A stretch of 14,755 nt of DNA from Gammaproteobacteria bacterium (GTDB lineage: Bacteria; Pseudomonadota; Gammaproteobacteria; Steroidobacterales; Steroidobacteraceae). Every line of letters begins with the position of its first letter. Position 1 is the first letter of the stretch. Under the pieces are notes generated by a model. That model was not told the DNA's origin, made no database searches, and saw nothing but the letters and a program-made list of their open reading frames with translations. Where the stretch lies: assembly GCA_019242385.1 (NCBI GenBank), contig JAFAVO010000195.1:1-14755 (forward strand), in the 5' to 3' direction. The translations under genes were made by a program, and so were the position numbers. Shown in pieces: positions 1 to 7,031 of the stretch.

Positions 1-1
1 C

Positions 2-814
2 GGCGCCGATCTCGCCGGTGCCATTGCGCGCCTGCGGGGTATCTCGGGGAGCGCGGTCACCCTCTCCATCCACCGCGAGGGGGACCCCGAGATCCTCGAG
101 TTCGCGCTGCGGCGGGCCAAGGTGGAAGTCCACAGCGTCATCGGGGAGACGCTCGAGCCCGGCTTCGGCTACCTGCGGATCACCATCTTCAGTGAGACCA
201 CCGCGCAGGACGTCGCAAAGGCCCTTTCGCGCCTGAAACGAGACAATCCAGGCGGAATCGAGGGGCTAGTGCTCGATTTACGAAACAATCCGGGAGGCGT
301 GCTGGAGGCCGGCGTAGCGGTCGCCGATGACTTCCTCGATTCCGGGGTGATCGTGACCGCCGACGGCAGAACGACAGAGTCGCGCTTCCGCATGGACGCA
401 TCGCACCGCGATCTGATCGAGGGGGCAGCGCTCGTGGTCCTCGTGAACGGCGGCTCGGCGTCCGCATCGGAGATCGTCGCGGGTGCTCTCAAGGATCATG
501 GCCGCGCGCTCCTCGTCGGCCGCAAGACCTATGGCAAGGGCTCGGTGCAGACCGTGCTGCCGCTCACCCGCGGCGGAGCGGTGAAGCTCACCACCTCGCG
601 CTACTTCACCCCTTCGGGGGCCTCGATTCAGGGTAAGGGGATCGTGCCCGATGTCCTCGAGGATGGCCCCGGAGACCCGCCCGCCGAGGTCGGCACCGGC
701 AAAGACGCGCCCTTGATCGATCGCGATGCCGACGTACGCCTGGGGCTGGCCCTCCTCAAGGAAAGGGCGGGCACGCCCCGGCTGCTCTCGGCGAGCCGCG
801 CATTCGTTCCGTGA
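2..814 (+). CDS. Carboxy-terminal processing peptidase (S41 family, CtpA/Prc type), 5' end missing
   Basis: The frame is open from base 2, so the N-terminus lies outside the window; 270 residues are visible. The first 40 or so match the end of a PDZ domain (DLAGAIARLRG, then a VTLSIHREG strand). The S41 protease core follows. It contains the LVLDLRNNPGG segment and a GGSASASEIVAGA loop whose middle serine (codon at 461-463) is the expected nucleophile. A lysine in YGKGSVQT (codon at 536-538) lies 25 residues further on, the spacing of the Ser/Lys dyad in E. coli Prc. The C-terminal part has the usual YFTPSGASIQGKGIVPDV strand. The family cleaves the C-termini of periplasmic or membrane proteins and usually carries a signal peptide, which cannot be seen here. 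The GTG at 122 is an internal codon, because the PDZ homology starts before it. Confidence 0.93.
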   Translation, partial: GADLAGAIARLRGISGSAVTLSIHREGDPEILEFALRRAKVEVHSVIGETLEPGFGYLRITIFSETTAQDVAKALSRLKRDNPGGIEGLVLDLRNNPGGVLEAGVAVADDFLDSGVIVTADGRTTESRFRMDASHRDLIEGAALVVLVNGGSASASEIVAGALKDHGRALLVGRKTYGKGSVQTVLPLTRGGAVKLTTSRYFTPSGASIQGKGIVPDVLEDGPGDPPAEVGTGKDAPLIDRDADVRLGLALLKERAGTPRLLSASRAFVP

Positions 815-894
815 GCTGAGCTGAGCGGAGCTGCGCTGAGCGGGCCGGGCGTCGCTTGAGCGCGCCTGACCGCTAACCGATATCCTCCCCCGGC
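815..894. repeat. Short GCTGAG-type repeats between the peptidase and dedA
   Basis: This 80-base gap starts right after the peptidase stop codon. It holds three copies of GCTGAG (815-820, 820-825, 835-840), two of them extended to GCTGAGCGG (820-828 and 835-843). I see no T-tract terminator and no convincing promoter. The repeats may be simple local duplication. They are recorded only because they are the sole structure in the gap. Confidence 0.3.
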
Positions 895-1530
895 ATGATC
901 GCGTGGCTCATGGATCTCGTGCTGCATCTCGACCGGCATCTGGTCGAGCTGCTGGCGCGCTACGACCTGTGGATCTACCCGATCCTCTTCGCGGTGATCT
1001 TCGCGGAGACCGGGCTCGTGGTGACGCCGTTCCTCCCCGGCGACTCGCTGCTTTTCGCCGTCGGGGCTCTCGCGGCCGTCGATACGAGCGGCACGCTGCG
1101 TGCACCCATCGCGAGCCTTGCGCTCGGCACCGCCGCGGTGCTCGGTAACACGGTGAATTACGGGATCGGGCGCCTGATCGGGCCGCCGGCCTTCTCGGGA
1201 CGCTACCGCTGGCTGAAGGTCGAATACCTGCGCCGGACCGAGGAGTTCTTCCTGCGCCACGGCGGCATGGCCGTGCTGCTGTCGCGCTTCATGCCGATCG
1301 TGCGCACCTGCGCGCCCTTCGTCGCCGGCGTCGGGCGGATGCCCTTCGGGCGCTTTCTCGCCTACAACCTGGTGGGCGGCTTTGCCTGGGTGTTGCTGTT
1401 CGTGTGGGGCGGCTATCTCTTCGGCAACATCCCCTTCGTCAAGCAGCACTTCGGGCTCGTGACCCTCGCGATCGTCGCGGCCTCGCTCGTTCCCCTGGTC
1501 CTCGCGCTGCGCCGCTCGCGTACCGGTTAG
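895..1530 (+). CDS. DedA-family inner-membrane protein
   Basis: This 211-residue protein has several hydrophobic segments and the DedA signature in order: FAETG with Glu39, LPGDSLLFAVGALA with Asp50, a GNTVNYGIGR segment near residues 84-93, and a block around residues 130-145 with Arg131 and Arg137 (SRFMPIVRTCAPFVAG). These acidic and arginine positions closely match those reported as essential in the E. coli members YqjA and YghB. DedA proteins are integral membrane proteins linked to envelope integrity, membrane potential and lipid-carrier recycling; the individual substrate cannot be read from sequence. The ATG at 895 has no purine-rich Shine-Dalgarno sequence (the upstream bases are pyrimidine-rich), so the in-frame ATG at 910 is an alternative. 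The stop overlaps the stop of the convergent MAPEG gene by 4 bases. Confidence 0.93.
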   Translation: MIAWLMDLVLHLDRHLVELLARYDLWIYPILFAVIFAETGLVVTPFLPGDSLLFAVGALAAVDTSGTLRAPIASLALGTAAVLGNTVNYGIGRLIGPPAFSGRYRWLKVEYLRRTEEFFLRHGGMAVLLSRFMPIVRTCAPFVAGVGRMPFGRFLAYNLVGGFAWVLLFVWGGYLFGNIPFVKQHFGLVTLAIVAASLVPLVLALRRSRTG

Positions 1531-1922
1531 ATTGCGCCGACGATCGCGGCGCGCAGCACTCCGATGAGCGCACCCACCAGCAGGGTCACGTTGGGAATCG
1601 CCGAGAGCACGAAGCCCGCGTGCCGCGACTGCGGCGCCTGCACGTAGCCGCGGAAATACAGCGCCCGCCCGATGATGAAGAGCGCACCGAGCGCGGCCGC
1701 TGCCCAGGCGTTGATGTAGTGGCCGAACAGCCAGATGGAGGGCAGGAATACGATCAGCTGCTCGAGCGTATTCATCTGGGCGCGGAAGTAGCGATCGAAC
1801 ACCTCGTGTCCGGAAGTCGCGGGCGCGGGTACCTTGTAGCGCTCACGGGCGTGTCCCACCGCGTAGCCAAACAGCATGAACTCGAGCAGTGCGAGCAGCA
1901 TCACCAGTTGCACGTACGCCAT
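1527..1922 (-). CDS. MAPEG-family membrane protein
   Basis: This 131-residue protein has about four hydrophobic segments. The loop after helix 1 carries the family pattern ARERYKVPAPATSG, followed by FDRYFRAQMNTLEQL (around residues 42-56). The Asn-Thr-Leu-Glu and Arg residues of that block resemble the glutathione-binding part of MAPEG proteins such as microsomal glutathione transferases. The family length is about 130-150 residues, so the gene looks complete. The ATG at 1922 follows a GGAGG (1927-1931) with a tight 4-base spacing. The substrate is not predictable, and many bacterial members are uncharacterised. It is convergent with dedA and divergent from the SRPBCC gene. Confidence 0.88.
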   Translation of the reverse strand: MAYVQLVMLLALLEFMLFGYAVGHARERYKVPAPATSGHEVFDRYFRAQMNTLEQLIVFLPSIWLFGHYINAWAAAALGALFIIGRALYFRGYVQAPQSRHAGFVLSAIPNVTLLVGALIGVLRAAIVGAI

Positions 1923-1933
1923 GCGACCTCCGG

Positions 1934-1956
1934 TTGTGCCACCGAGAATGGCACAA
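1934..1956. promoter_or_regulatory. Perfect inverted repeat in the MAPEG/SRPBCC divergent gap
   Basis: The 41-bp gap between the two divergent start codons contains TTGTGCCA (1934-1941), a 7-base spacer, and its exact reverse complement TGGCACAA (1949-1956). The right arm ends 7 bases before the SRPBCC ATG, where a ribosome binding site would be expected and none is seen. It could be an operator for a dimeric repressor controlling both genes, or an RNA hairpin in the SRPBCC leader. Function is inferred; only the symmetry is seen. Confidence 0.5.
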
Positions 1957-1963
1957 TGCCGAC

Positions 1964-2413
1964 ATGGGTGACAGGGAGCGGGGTTATGCTCACCGCGTGG
2001 ATATCCTCGCTGCGCCGGGTGAGGTATGGCGCGCCCTGATCGATCCGATCCAACTCACGCGCTGGTGCTCACCGCAGGCGGTGATCCAGCCGCGTCAGGG
2101 CGGGTTGTTCCGCGCCAGCGTGGATCGGGTCACCGAGTTCGAGGCGCACATCGATGTGTTCGAGCCCGAGCGGCGGCTGCGGCTGCTGTACCTGCCGGCC
2201 ACCTCGCTCCCACGCGCCGACAGCGTGATGGTGGATGACTTCATCCTCGACCGGGTACAGGGCGGCACGATCGTGCGGCTGCTCGGCTCGGGTGTTTCGG
2301 GTGCACCGGAGTGGGATACTCAGTACTGGCGGCTGCGCACCAGCTGGCAGCAGGCCATGACCCGGCTGAAGGTGTTCGTGGAAATGCAGGGCCGAACGGG
2401 AGCGCCTCCATGA
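1964..2413 (+). CDS. SRPBCC/AHSA1-domain protein
   Basis: A protein of 149 residues. The N-terminal part (AHRVDILAAPGEVWRALIDP, then LTRWCSP) is the typical first strand and helix of the activator-of-Hsp90-ATPase-1-like START/SRPBCC fold. A central strand pattern (EAHIDVFEPERRLRLLY) and a C-terminal helix (WRLRTSWQQAMTRLKVFVE) complete the single domain. Such proteins form a hydrophobic ligand-binding cavity; the ligand is unknown. The ATG at 1964 was chosen because it begins just before the domain and avoids overlap with the MAPEG gene; an upstream in-frame start at 1889 would overlap it. No Shine-Dalgarno sequence precedes 1964, so the start is moderately sure. The stop overlaps the next start as ATGA, implying translational coupling. 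Confidence 0.85.
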   Translation: MGDRERGYAHRVDILAAPGEVWRALIDPIQLTRWCSPQAVIQPRQGGLFRASVDRVTEFEAHIDVFEPERRLRLLYLPATSLPRADSVMVDDFILDRVQGGTIVRLLGSGVSGAPEWDTQYWRLRTSWQQAMTRLKVFVEMQGRTGAPP

Positions 2414-2778
2414 TGGGATTTCTGCTGCGCGCGGTGATCACGGCCATCGGACTGTGGCTGGCCACGCAGTGGGTCCCGGGGGTGTACGTGGACAACGTCG
2501 GCACGCTGATCGGGGCGGGACTGCTCCTCGGCCTGGTGAACGCGATCATCCGTCCGATCGCCTTCATCCTCACCCTGCCCATCACCCTGCTGACCCTCGG
2601 GCTCTTTCTCTTCGTGCTGAACGCCGCCATGGTGGCGCTGGTGGCCGCCATCCTGCCGGGCTTCCACGCACCGTGGTTCATGCCGGCTTTCCTCACCTGG
2701 CTGATCGTGTGGCTGACCGGCTGGGTCGGTTCCTGGCTCATCGGGCAGCGCGGTTTCGAGCGCTACGCCCGGCACTGA
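2410..2778 (+). CDS. Small four-helix membrane protein of the PF04020 ('phage holin family 4') type
   Basis: This 122-residue protein is almost wholly hydrophobic, with about four transmembrane segments. It shows the family features: N-terminal FLLRAVITAIGLWLATQWVPGV, the GLVNAIIRPI turn (around residues 38-47), and LPITLLTLGLFLFVLNAAM. Despite the database name, chromosomal members are not phage lysis proteins in any demonstrated sense, and their role is unknown. There is no phage gene nearby. The start ATG overlaps the SRPBCC stop (ATGA); a second Met follows at 2413. The gene converges on the OPT transporter across 58 bp. Confidence 0.85.
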   Translation: MMGFLLRAVITAIGLWLATQWVPGVYVDNVGTLIGAGLLLGLVNAIIRPIAFILTLPITLLTLGLFLFVLNAAMVALVAAILPGFHAPWFMPAFLTWLIVWLTGWVGSWLIGQRGFERYARH

Positions 2779-2827
2779 TCGCCAGGCCGCCCCTCATGGC
2801 CCCGCTCGCGGCACAAGCAACGGCGGC

Positions 2828-2853
2828 GGCCCACGATTACATCATCGTGGGCC
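2828..2853. terminator. Perfect 10-bp hairpin between convergent genes, overlapping the OPT stop
   Basis: GGCCCACGAT (2828-2837) pairs exactly with ATCGTGGGCC (2844-2853) around a 6-base loop. The OPT stop codon (2837-2839) lies at the stem-loop junction. There is no T-tract on either strand, so this is not a classical intrinsic terminator. It is placed where a bidirectional terminator or an mRNA 3'-end protecting structure would be expected for the convergent pair. Confidence 0.5.
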
Positions 2854-4906
2854 CCCGGGCCTCCGCCCGCTGCGCGCTCGACGGCGGCGGCTGCTCGGCT
2901 GCCAGCGTCTCCACCCAACGGTAGAGCAGGTAGACCACCACCGCGAAGCCGATGCCACCGAGCAACTCGGACGCGGTATTGAATGAGTCTCCCACCACGC
3001 CGATCGGAAACGGGTTGCCGGTAAAGGCCACCAGCGCCGTGAAGATGACCGCGAGGACGCTCTCGCCGACGATCAGACCCGAAGCGAGCAGCACGCCCAG
3101 TTGCTTCGTAGCCTCGGGTCTCACGGCCTTATCAGCGCGCTGCTCAAACCACCAGCCGACCAGGGAGCCCACGGTGACCATCAGCGTCGCTGCGGTGGGC
3201 AGATAGATGCCGAGGCCTACGGCGAGCGGCGGCAGGCGCATGGACCGGGTGGCTTTCGAAAGCACAAAGTCTGCGGCGATGATTCCAGCGCCGATGAGAG
3301 CGCCCCAACCCATCAGGCGCCATTTCTCCGGGTCGTTCTGGATCACCGCCTGGCCGAGCGCCGAGATGAGGCCCGCCTGGGGCGCGGGCAGGGCATGGGC
3401 GGAGGCGCCGGGGGCGCCGGCAAAACCGTAAGCCTTGTTGACGAGATCCAGGACGGGCGGGATGACGAGCGCGCTCACGACCACGCCGAACACCAACGCC
3501 CACTGTTGTTTCGAGGGCGTCGATTCGACGAGCTGTCCGGTCTTCAGATCCTGCAGGTTGTTGTTGGCGATTGCCGCGACGCAGAACACGACGGCCGTGA
3601 CGAACAGCGCGTAAGCCACCAGCGCCTTGCCCATTTCCGGGGGCAGCGATGACTTGACGCTCACCACCAGGAACAGCGCCGTGGTCGCCACCACCAGGAT
3701 GCCGATGCCGGAGAGCGGGCTGTTGGAGGCGCCGATCAGCCCGGCCATGTACCCGCACACCGTCGACACCAGAAAGCCGATGACCACCACGATGAAAATG
3801 CCGCCGATCGTGAGGAGCAGCGCATGCTGGCCCAAGCCCGCGCCGCTCGCGAAGTTCCACAACAGCCAGCAGATCGGCACGATGCAGAGCAACGACACGA
3901 AGCCCACCTGATCTACCGGTATGTCGTGCTCCGTGCGTGGGAGCGTATCGCCTTTGCCCTCCTTGCGGGCCCGGGAGGAGGCCATGGCGGCTTTCAGCCC
4001 ACCGATCACCGGGTTCACCAGCTTCATGAGTGTCCAGATGGCGGACACGGCGATGGCGCCGGCACCCACGTAGCGCACGTAGTGGCTCCAGGTGGCGCCT
4101 GCCAACTCTCCCGCATCCCCGGCCGCGGGGTGCAATGCGCTGAAGTGCGGCACGCCCCAGGCCCAGCCGATGAGGGCGCCGACGAACATGGCCACACCTA
4201 CGCAGATGCCCACGAGGTGGCCGATGCCAAACAACGCCAGGGAGAGTTGGAAGTCGAAGCCGCTGACCGGCGTCAGCCGGCCACTGCCCAGGCGGAAGTT
4301 GTGGGCCACGTCTCCGAGGAACAGCCGTGCCTGCACCATCACCAGGAACAGCGCGGAGACCAGCGACCCGACCAAAACCGCTTTCAGGCCCTTGCCACCG
4401 GACTCCACCGAATCCTTGTCCGCAACGTCGCCGGAACCGACCTTGATGCATTCCGCGCAGGCGGTGCCCTCGGGATAGGGCAGATTCGACTGCGTCACCA
4501 GCGCGCGGCGCAGAGGAATGGAATACATGACGCCCAGGATGCCGCCGGTCGCGCAGACGGCCACCGACTGCCAGTAGGGGAAGCCGGTCCACCAGCCGAT
4601 CATGATGAATCCGGGCAGCACGAAGATAATGGAGGAGAGCGTGCCGGCGGTCGACGCCACCGTCTGCACGATGTTGTTCTCCTGGGCCGTGGCGTGGCCG
4701 AGCCACCGCAGCAGCGCCATGGAGATCACCACCGCCGGGATGGAGGTGGAGAAGGTGAGCCCCGCCTTGAGTCCGAAATAGACATTCGCCGCGGTGAACA
4801 CCACCGTGAGCACCGCGCCCAGCACGAGTGCTCGCGTCGTCAGCTCGGTTTCCGGGCGCAGGCCGGTCTTCACCAGGTCGGTGGCCGGGCGTGATTCGGT
4901 GCTCAT
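2837..4906 (-). CDS. OPT-family oligopeptide transporter
   Basis: This 689-residue polytopic membrane protein has well over ten hydrophobic segments. The N-terminal block (ELTTRALVLGAVLTVVFTAANVYFGLKAGLTF, then STSIPAVV) and the region with NIVQTVASTAGTLSS, GCMYSIPLRR-like and LPYPEGTACAE segments are hallmarks of the bacterial branch of the oligopeptide transporter superfamily. The family performs secondary uptake of oligopeptides or, in some branches, metal chelates; the substrate here is unknown. The frame stays open upstream to 5218. I chose the ATG at 4906 because the protein then starts with a short polar segment before helix 1, a GGAGAG lies about 10 bases upstream, and the longer version would run into the divergent gene at 5040. 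It appears to be a single-gene transcription unit. Confidence 0.92.
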   Translation of the reverse strand: MSTESRPATDLVKTGLRPETELTTRALVLGAVLTVVFTAANVYFGLKAGLTFSTSIPAVVISMALLRWLGHATAQENNIVQTVASTAGTLSSIIFVLPGFIMIGWWTGFPYWQSVAVCATGGILGVMYSIPLRRALVTQSNLPYPEGTACAECIKVGSGDVADKDSVESGGKGLKAVLVGSLVSALFLVMVQARLFLGDVAHNFRLGSGRLTPVSGFDFQLSLALFGIGHLVGICVGVAMFVGALIGWAWGVPHFSALHPAAGDAGELAGATWSHYVRYVGAGAIAVSAIWTLMKLVNPVIGGLKAAMASSRARKEGKGDTLPRTEHDIPVDQVGFVSLLCIVPICWLLWNFASGAGLGQHALLLTIGGIFIVVVIGFLVSTVCGYMAGLIGASNSPLSGIGILVVATTALFLVVSVKSSLPPEMGKALVAYALFVTAVVFCVAAIANNNLQDLKTGQLVESTPSKQQWALVFGVVVSALVIPPVLDLVNKAYGFAGAPGASAHALPAPQAGLISALGQAVIQNDPEKWRLMGWGALIGAGIIAADFVLSKATRSMRLPPLAVGLGIYLPTAATLMVTVGSLVGWWFEQRADKAVRPEATKQLGVLLASGLIVGESVLAVIFTALVAFTGNPFPIGVVGDSFNTASELLGGIGFAVVVYLLYRWVETLAAEQPPPSSAQRAEARGPTMM

Positions 4907-4958
4907 GTGGTTGTTCTCTCCAGCCGGCGCCAGAAACCCCCGCGCCTCGCGCCTATAG

Positions 4959-4987
4959 TCTACATCCCGGCCTCGGCACGGTATGCT
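4959..4987 (+). promoter_or_regulatory. Candidate sigma70-type promoter for the repeat-protein gene
   Basis: TCTACA (4959-4964) and TATGCT (4982-4987) each match four of six consensus bases of the -35 and -10 boxes and are separated by exactly 17 bases. A start near 4994 would leave a leader of about 46 bases before the ATG at 5040. Prediction by eye only. No equally good candidate was seen for the divergent OPT gene. Confidence 0.35.
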
Positions 4988-5039
4988 TCGCAGCGCGAGC
5001 GAGGCCGCGAACGGGGCATCGAACAGGAATGAATGACCC

Positions 5040-5525
5040 ATGAAGATCTTCATCGGGATAATCGTCGGCCTGATTCTCGCTTTGGCCGGCTTCACATGGC
5101 TGACGCTCAACTGGTCGTATTCCGACGGCGAGCGCGCAGGTTTATTGCAGAAGTTCTCCCGCCGGGGGTGGATCTGCAAGACGTATGAGGGCGAGATGGT
5201 TCTGGCAACCGTTGCCACGGTGAACGCCGAAAAGTTCTCATTCAGCGTGCGCGATGTGGACGTTGCGAAGCAGCTCAGCGGCTACATCGGCCAGCACGTG
5301 AACGTGCATTACGAGCAGCGCAAGTGGATTCCGACCTCATGCTTTGGCGACACCGAGTACTTCGTGACGAGGGTGCAGCCGACGGGTCTGGAGCGTCCGC
5401 AAGTCCCGACACCTCAGCCCCAACCGCCGGCACCTCAGACACAACCGCCAACACCACAGACGCAACCGCCCATACCTCAGACCCAACCGCCAACACCACA
5501 GACGCAACCGTCGACAGGTCAGTAG
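5040..5525 (+). CDS. Small membrane-anchored protein with a Pro/Gln heptapeptide-repeat tail, function unknown
   Basis: This 161-residue protein begins with a hydrophobic segment (residues 3-23, preceded by Met-Lys), which is an uncleaved anchor or a signal sequence. A conserved-looking globular part follows (about residues 25-113: SYSDGERAGLLQKFSRRGW, CKTYEGE, FSVRD, IPTSCFGDTEYFV) with three cysteines (46, 101 and none in the tail apart from these two globular positions being the main candidates for pairing). I recognise this pattern from hypothetical proteins of gammaproteobacteria but know no function. Residues 124-158 are five units of the type TPQTQPP. The part after the anchor is probably periplasmic. 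The ATG at 5040 is preceded by AGGA at 5025-5028, a longish 11-base spacing. It lies between two peptide-transporter genes and converges on the POT gene across 12 bp. By eye its base composition is less GC-rich than its neighbours. Confidence 0.8.
   Translation: MKIFIGIIVGLILALAGFTWLTLNWSYSDGERAGLLQKFSRRGWICKTYEGEMVLATVATVNAEKFSFSVRDVDVAKQLSGYIGQHVNVHYEQRKWIPTSCFGDTEYFVTRVQPTGLERPQVPTPQPQPPAPQTQPPTPQTQPPIPQTQPPTPQTQPSTGQ
5409..5513 (+). repeat. Five tandem 21-bp units encoding the Pro/Gln heptapeptide
   Basis: Five in-frame 21-base units encode TPQPQPP, APQTQPP, TPQTQPP, IPQTQPP and TPQTQPS. Units 3 and 5 are nearly identical at the DNA level and the others differ mainly at third positions, so the array probably grew by slippage or unequal exchange and then diverged slightly. 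Confidence 0.9.
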
Positions 5526-5527
5526 CG

Positions 5528-5546
5528 GTGGCGCTCGCTAGCGCAC
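5528..5546. terminator. Small imperfect hairpin at the convergent junction
   Basis: GTG(G)CGCT pairs with AGCGCAC around the 4-base loop CGCT, with one bulged G. It spans the 12-bp gap between the repeat-protein stop and the stop of the POT transporter and includes the latter's stop codon (5538-5540). No T-tract follows on either strand, so a terminator role is only suggested by location. Confidence 0.25.
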
Positions 5547-7031
5547 GCCGGCCATCATGCGCTTGAGCACGGGACTGAGCAGCAGCATCACCGCGCCGGC
5601 GATGACGCCGTAGGCGAAGATCCTCAGAAACAGCGCCGGCAGAGACTCGAGGTGGCTGGCGTCGTACTCCCCGGTGAGCTGACCGGCGAGGTTGCCTCCC
5701 AGCGCCAGCGACAGGAACCAGACACCCATGGCCTGCCCGACGAATCGCGACGGCGCGAGCTTGCTCATGGTCGAGAGTCCCACGGGGGAGAGGCACAGCT
5801 CCCCGCAGGTGTGCAGGAAGTAGGTGAGCACCAGCCAGGTCGGCAGTACCAGCCGGCCGCCGAGGACCCGCTGCGCGGCGAAGTACATCACGAGGAAACC
5901 GAGTCCCAGGAGGATGAGCGCCACGCCGAATTTGCTCGCGGGGCTGGGATCGCGGCCGCGCTTGCCGAGTGCGATCCACAGCGCCGCAAACACCCCGGCG
6001 AAGATGATCACGAAGCTCGGATTGACCGCCTGCAGGACCCCCGCCGGCATGTCCCAGCCGAAGAGGTGGCGGTCGGTGTAGCGCTCGGCGAAGAGGTTGA
6101 ACGAGCCGCCCTGCTGGTAGTAGCCGGCCCAGAAGGTCACCGAAGCGATGAAGAGCGCCGCCATGACGAGCACCCGCCGGCGCTCCACCGGCGAAAGTCC
6201 GGCGAAGAACAGCAGGTAGACGAAGTAGGCGATGGCGAGGACTGCGTAGCCCCAGCTGGCAGCTGCGACGAGCGCCGCGGCATCGAGCTTCAGGGCGCCG
6301 CTGAGGGCGAGCACCACGAGGAGGCCCAGCGCGCCGAGCAGTGCCACCACCGGAATCCAGGAGCCGCGCCGCTCGTGCGCAGGTTGTAACCCGGCCGCGC
6401 CGAGATAGCTGCGCGTCCAGAGAAACTGCCCCACACCGAGCGCCATGAACAGCGCGGGCAGCGCAAAGCCGACGCGCCAGCCGAAAGCCGCGGCCGCGAG
6501 CGGCACGAAGAACGAGCCGAGAGCGCCGCCGACGTTAATGCCCATATAAAAGATGGAGAAACCGGCATCGCGCCGTGCGCCTCCTTCCGGATAGAGCGAG
6601 GCGACGATGGCGCTGACATTGGGCTTGAGGAGCCCGACGCCCATCGCGTTCACCAGGAGGCCCACGAAGAAGCTCGCCTCGTGGCCGAGGGCGAGGAGCG
6701 CGCTGCCCGCGGCGATGAGAATTCCCCCCGCGATCACCGCGCGTTGCGCGCCGAGGAGCCGGTCGGCGATCCATCCACCGAGCAGTCCGAGCAGATAGGT
6801 GCTGCCGAGAAAGAGGCCGAAGATGGAGCTCGAGGTCCGGTCATCGAGTCCGAGACCACCCTGGGAGGCGGCCGCCACCATGAACAGGATCAGAATCGCC
6901 TGGATGCCGTAGTAGGTGAAGCGCTCCCACATTTCGGTGAGAAAGAGCGTCGCGAGGCCGACGGGCTGGCCGAGGATGGTTCTGGGCGCCGCGGCAGGCG
7001 TGGCCGCCTGGGACTCGACGAGCTCGCTCAT
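5538..7031 (-). CDS. POT/PTR-family proton-dependent di/tripeptide transporter (MFS)
   Basis: This 497-residue protein has many transmembrane helices. The POT signature ExxERFxYYG is intact in helix 1 (TEMWERFTYYG, residues 32-42). Further family features are the STYLLGLLGGWIADRLLGAQR loop region, YMGINVGGALGSF, and the GELCLSPVGLSTMSKLAP segment in a late helix, whose Glu is the conserved substrate-binding acid. The family imports di- and tripeptides with protons across the inner membrane. The start ATG (7031) overlaps the tatC stop as ATGA. The frame runs open upstream into tatC, but homology starts at 7031. No separate ribosome binding site is evident, so translation is probably coupled to tatC. 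Membership in the tat operon is the unusual point. Confidence 0.94.
   Translation of the reverse strand: MSELVESQAATPAAAPRTILGQPVGLATLFLTEMWERFTYYGIQAILILFMVAAASQGGLGLDDRTSSSIFGLFLGSTYLLGLLGGWIADRLLGAQRAVIAGGILIAAGSALLALGHEASFFVGLLVNAMGVGLLKPNVSAIVASLYPEGGARRDAGFSIFYMGINVGGALGSFFVPLAAAAFGWRVGFALPALFMALGVGQFLWTRSYLGAAGLQPAHERRGSWIPVVALLGALGLLVVLALSGALKLDAAALVAAASWGYAVLAIAYFVYLLFFAGLSPVERRRVLVMAALFIASVTFWAGYYQQGGSFNLFAERYTDRHLFGWDMPAGVLQAVNPSFVIIFAGVFAALWIALGKRGRDPSPASKFGVALILLGLGFLVMYFAAQRVLGGRLVLPTWLVLTYFLHTCGELCLSPVGLSTMSKLAPSRFVGQAMGVWFLSLALGGNLAGQLTGEYDASHLESLPALFLRIFAYGVIAGAVMLLLSPVLKRMMAGVR

Noticed and set aside
2410..2778. A possible prophage remnant, because the family is called phage holin family 4
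   Set aside because: No endolysin, integrase, structural gene or attachment repeat is nearby. Members of this family are common in bacterial chromosomes outside prophages.
3824..4894. A 356-codon plus-strand open frame opposite the OPT transporter
   Set aside because: Composition is dominated by His, Gly, Arg and Glu with no domain. The opposite strand is a clear membrane transporter.
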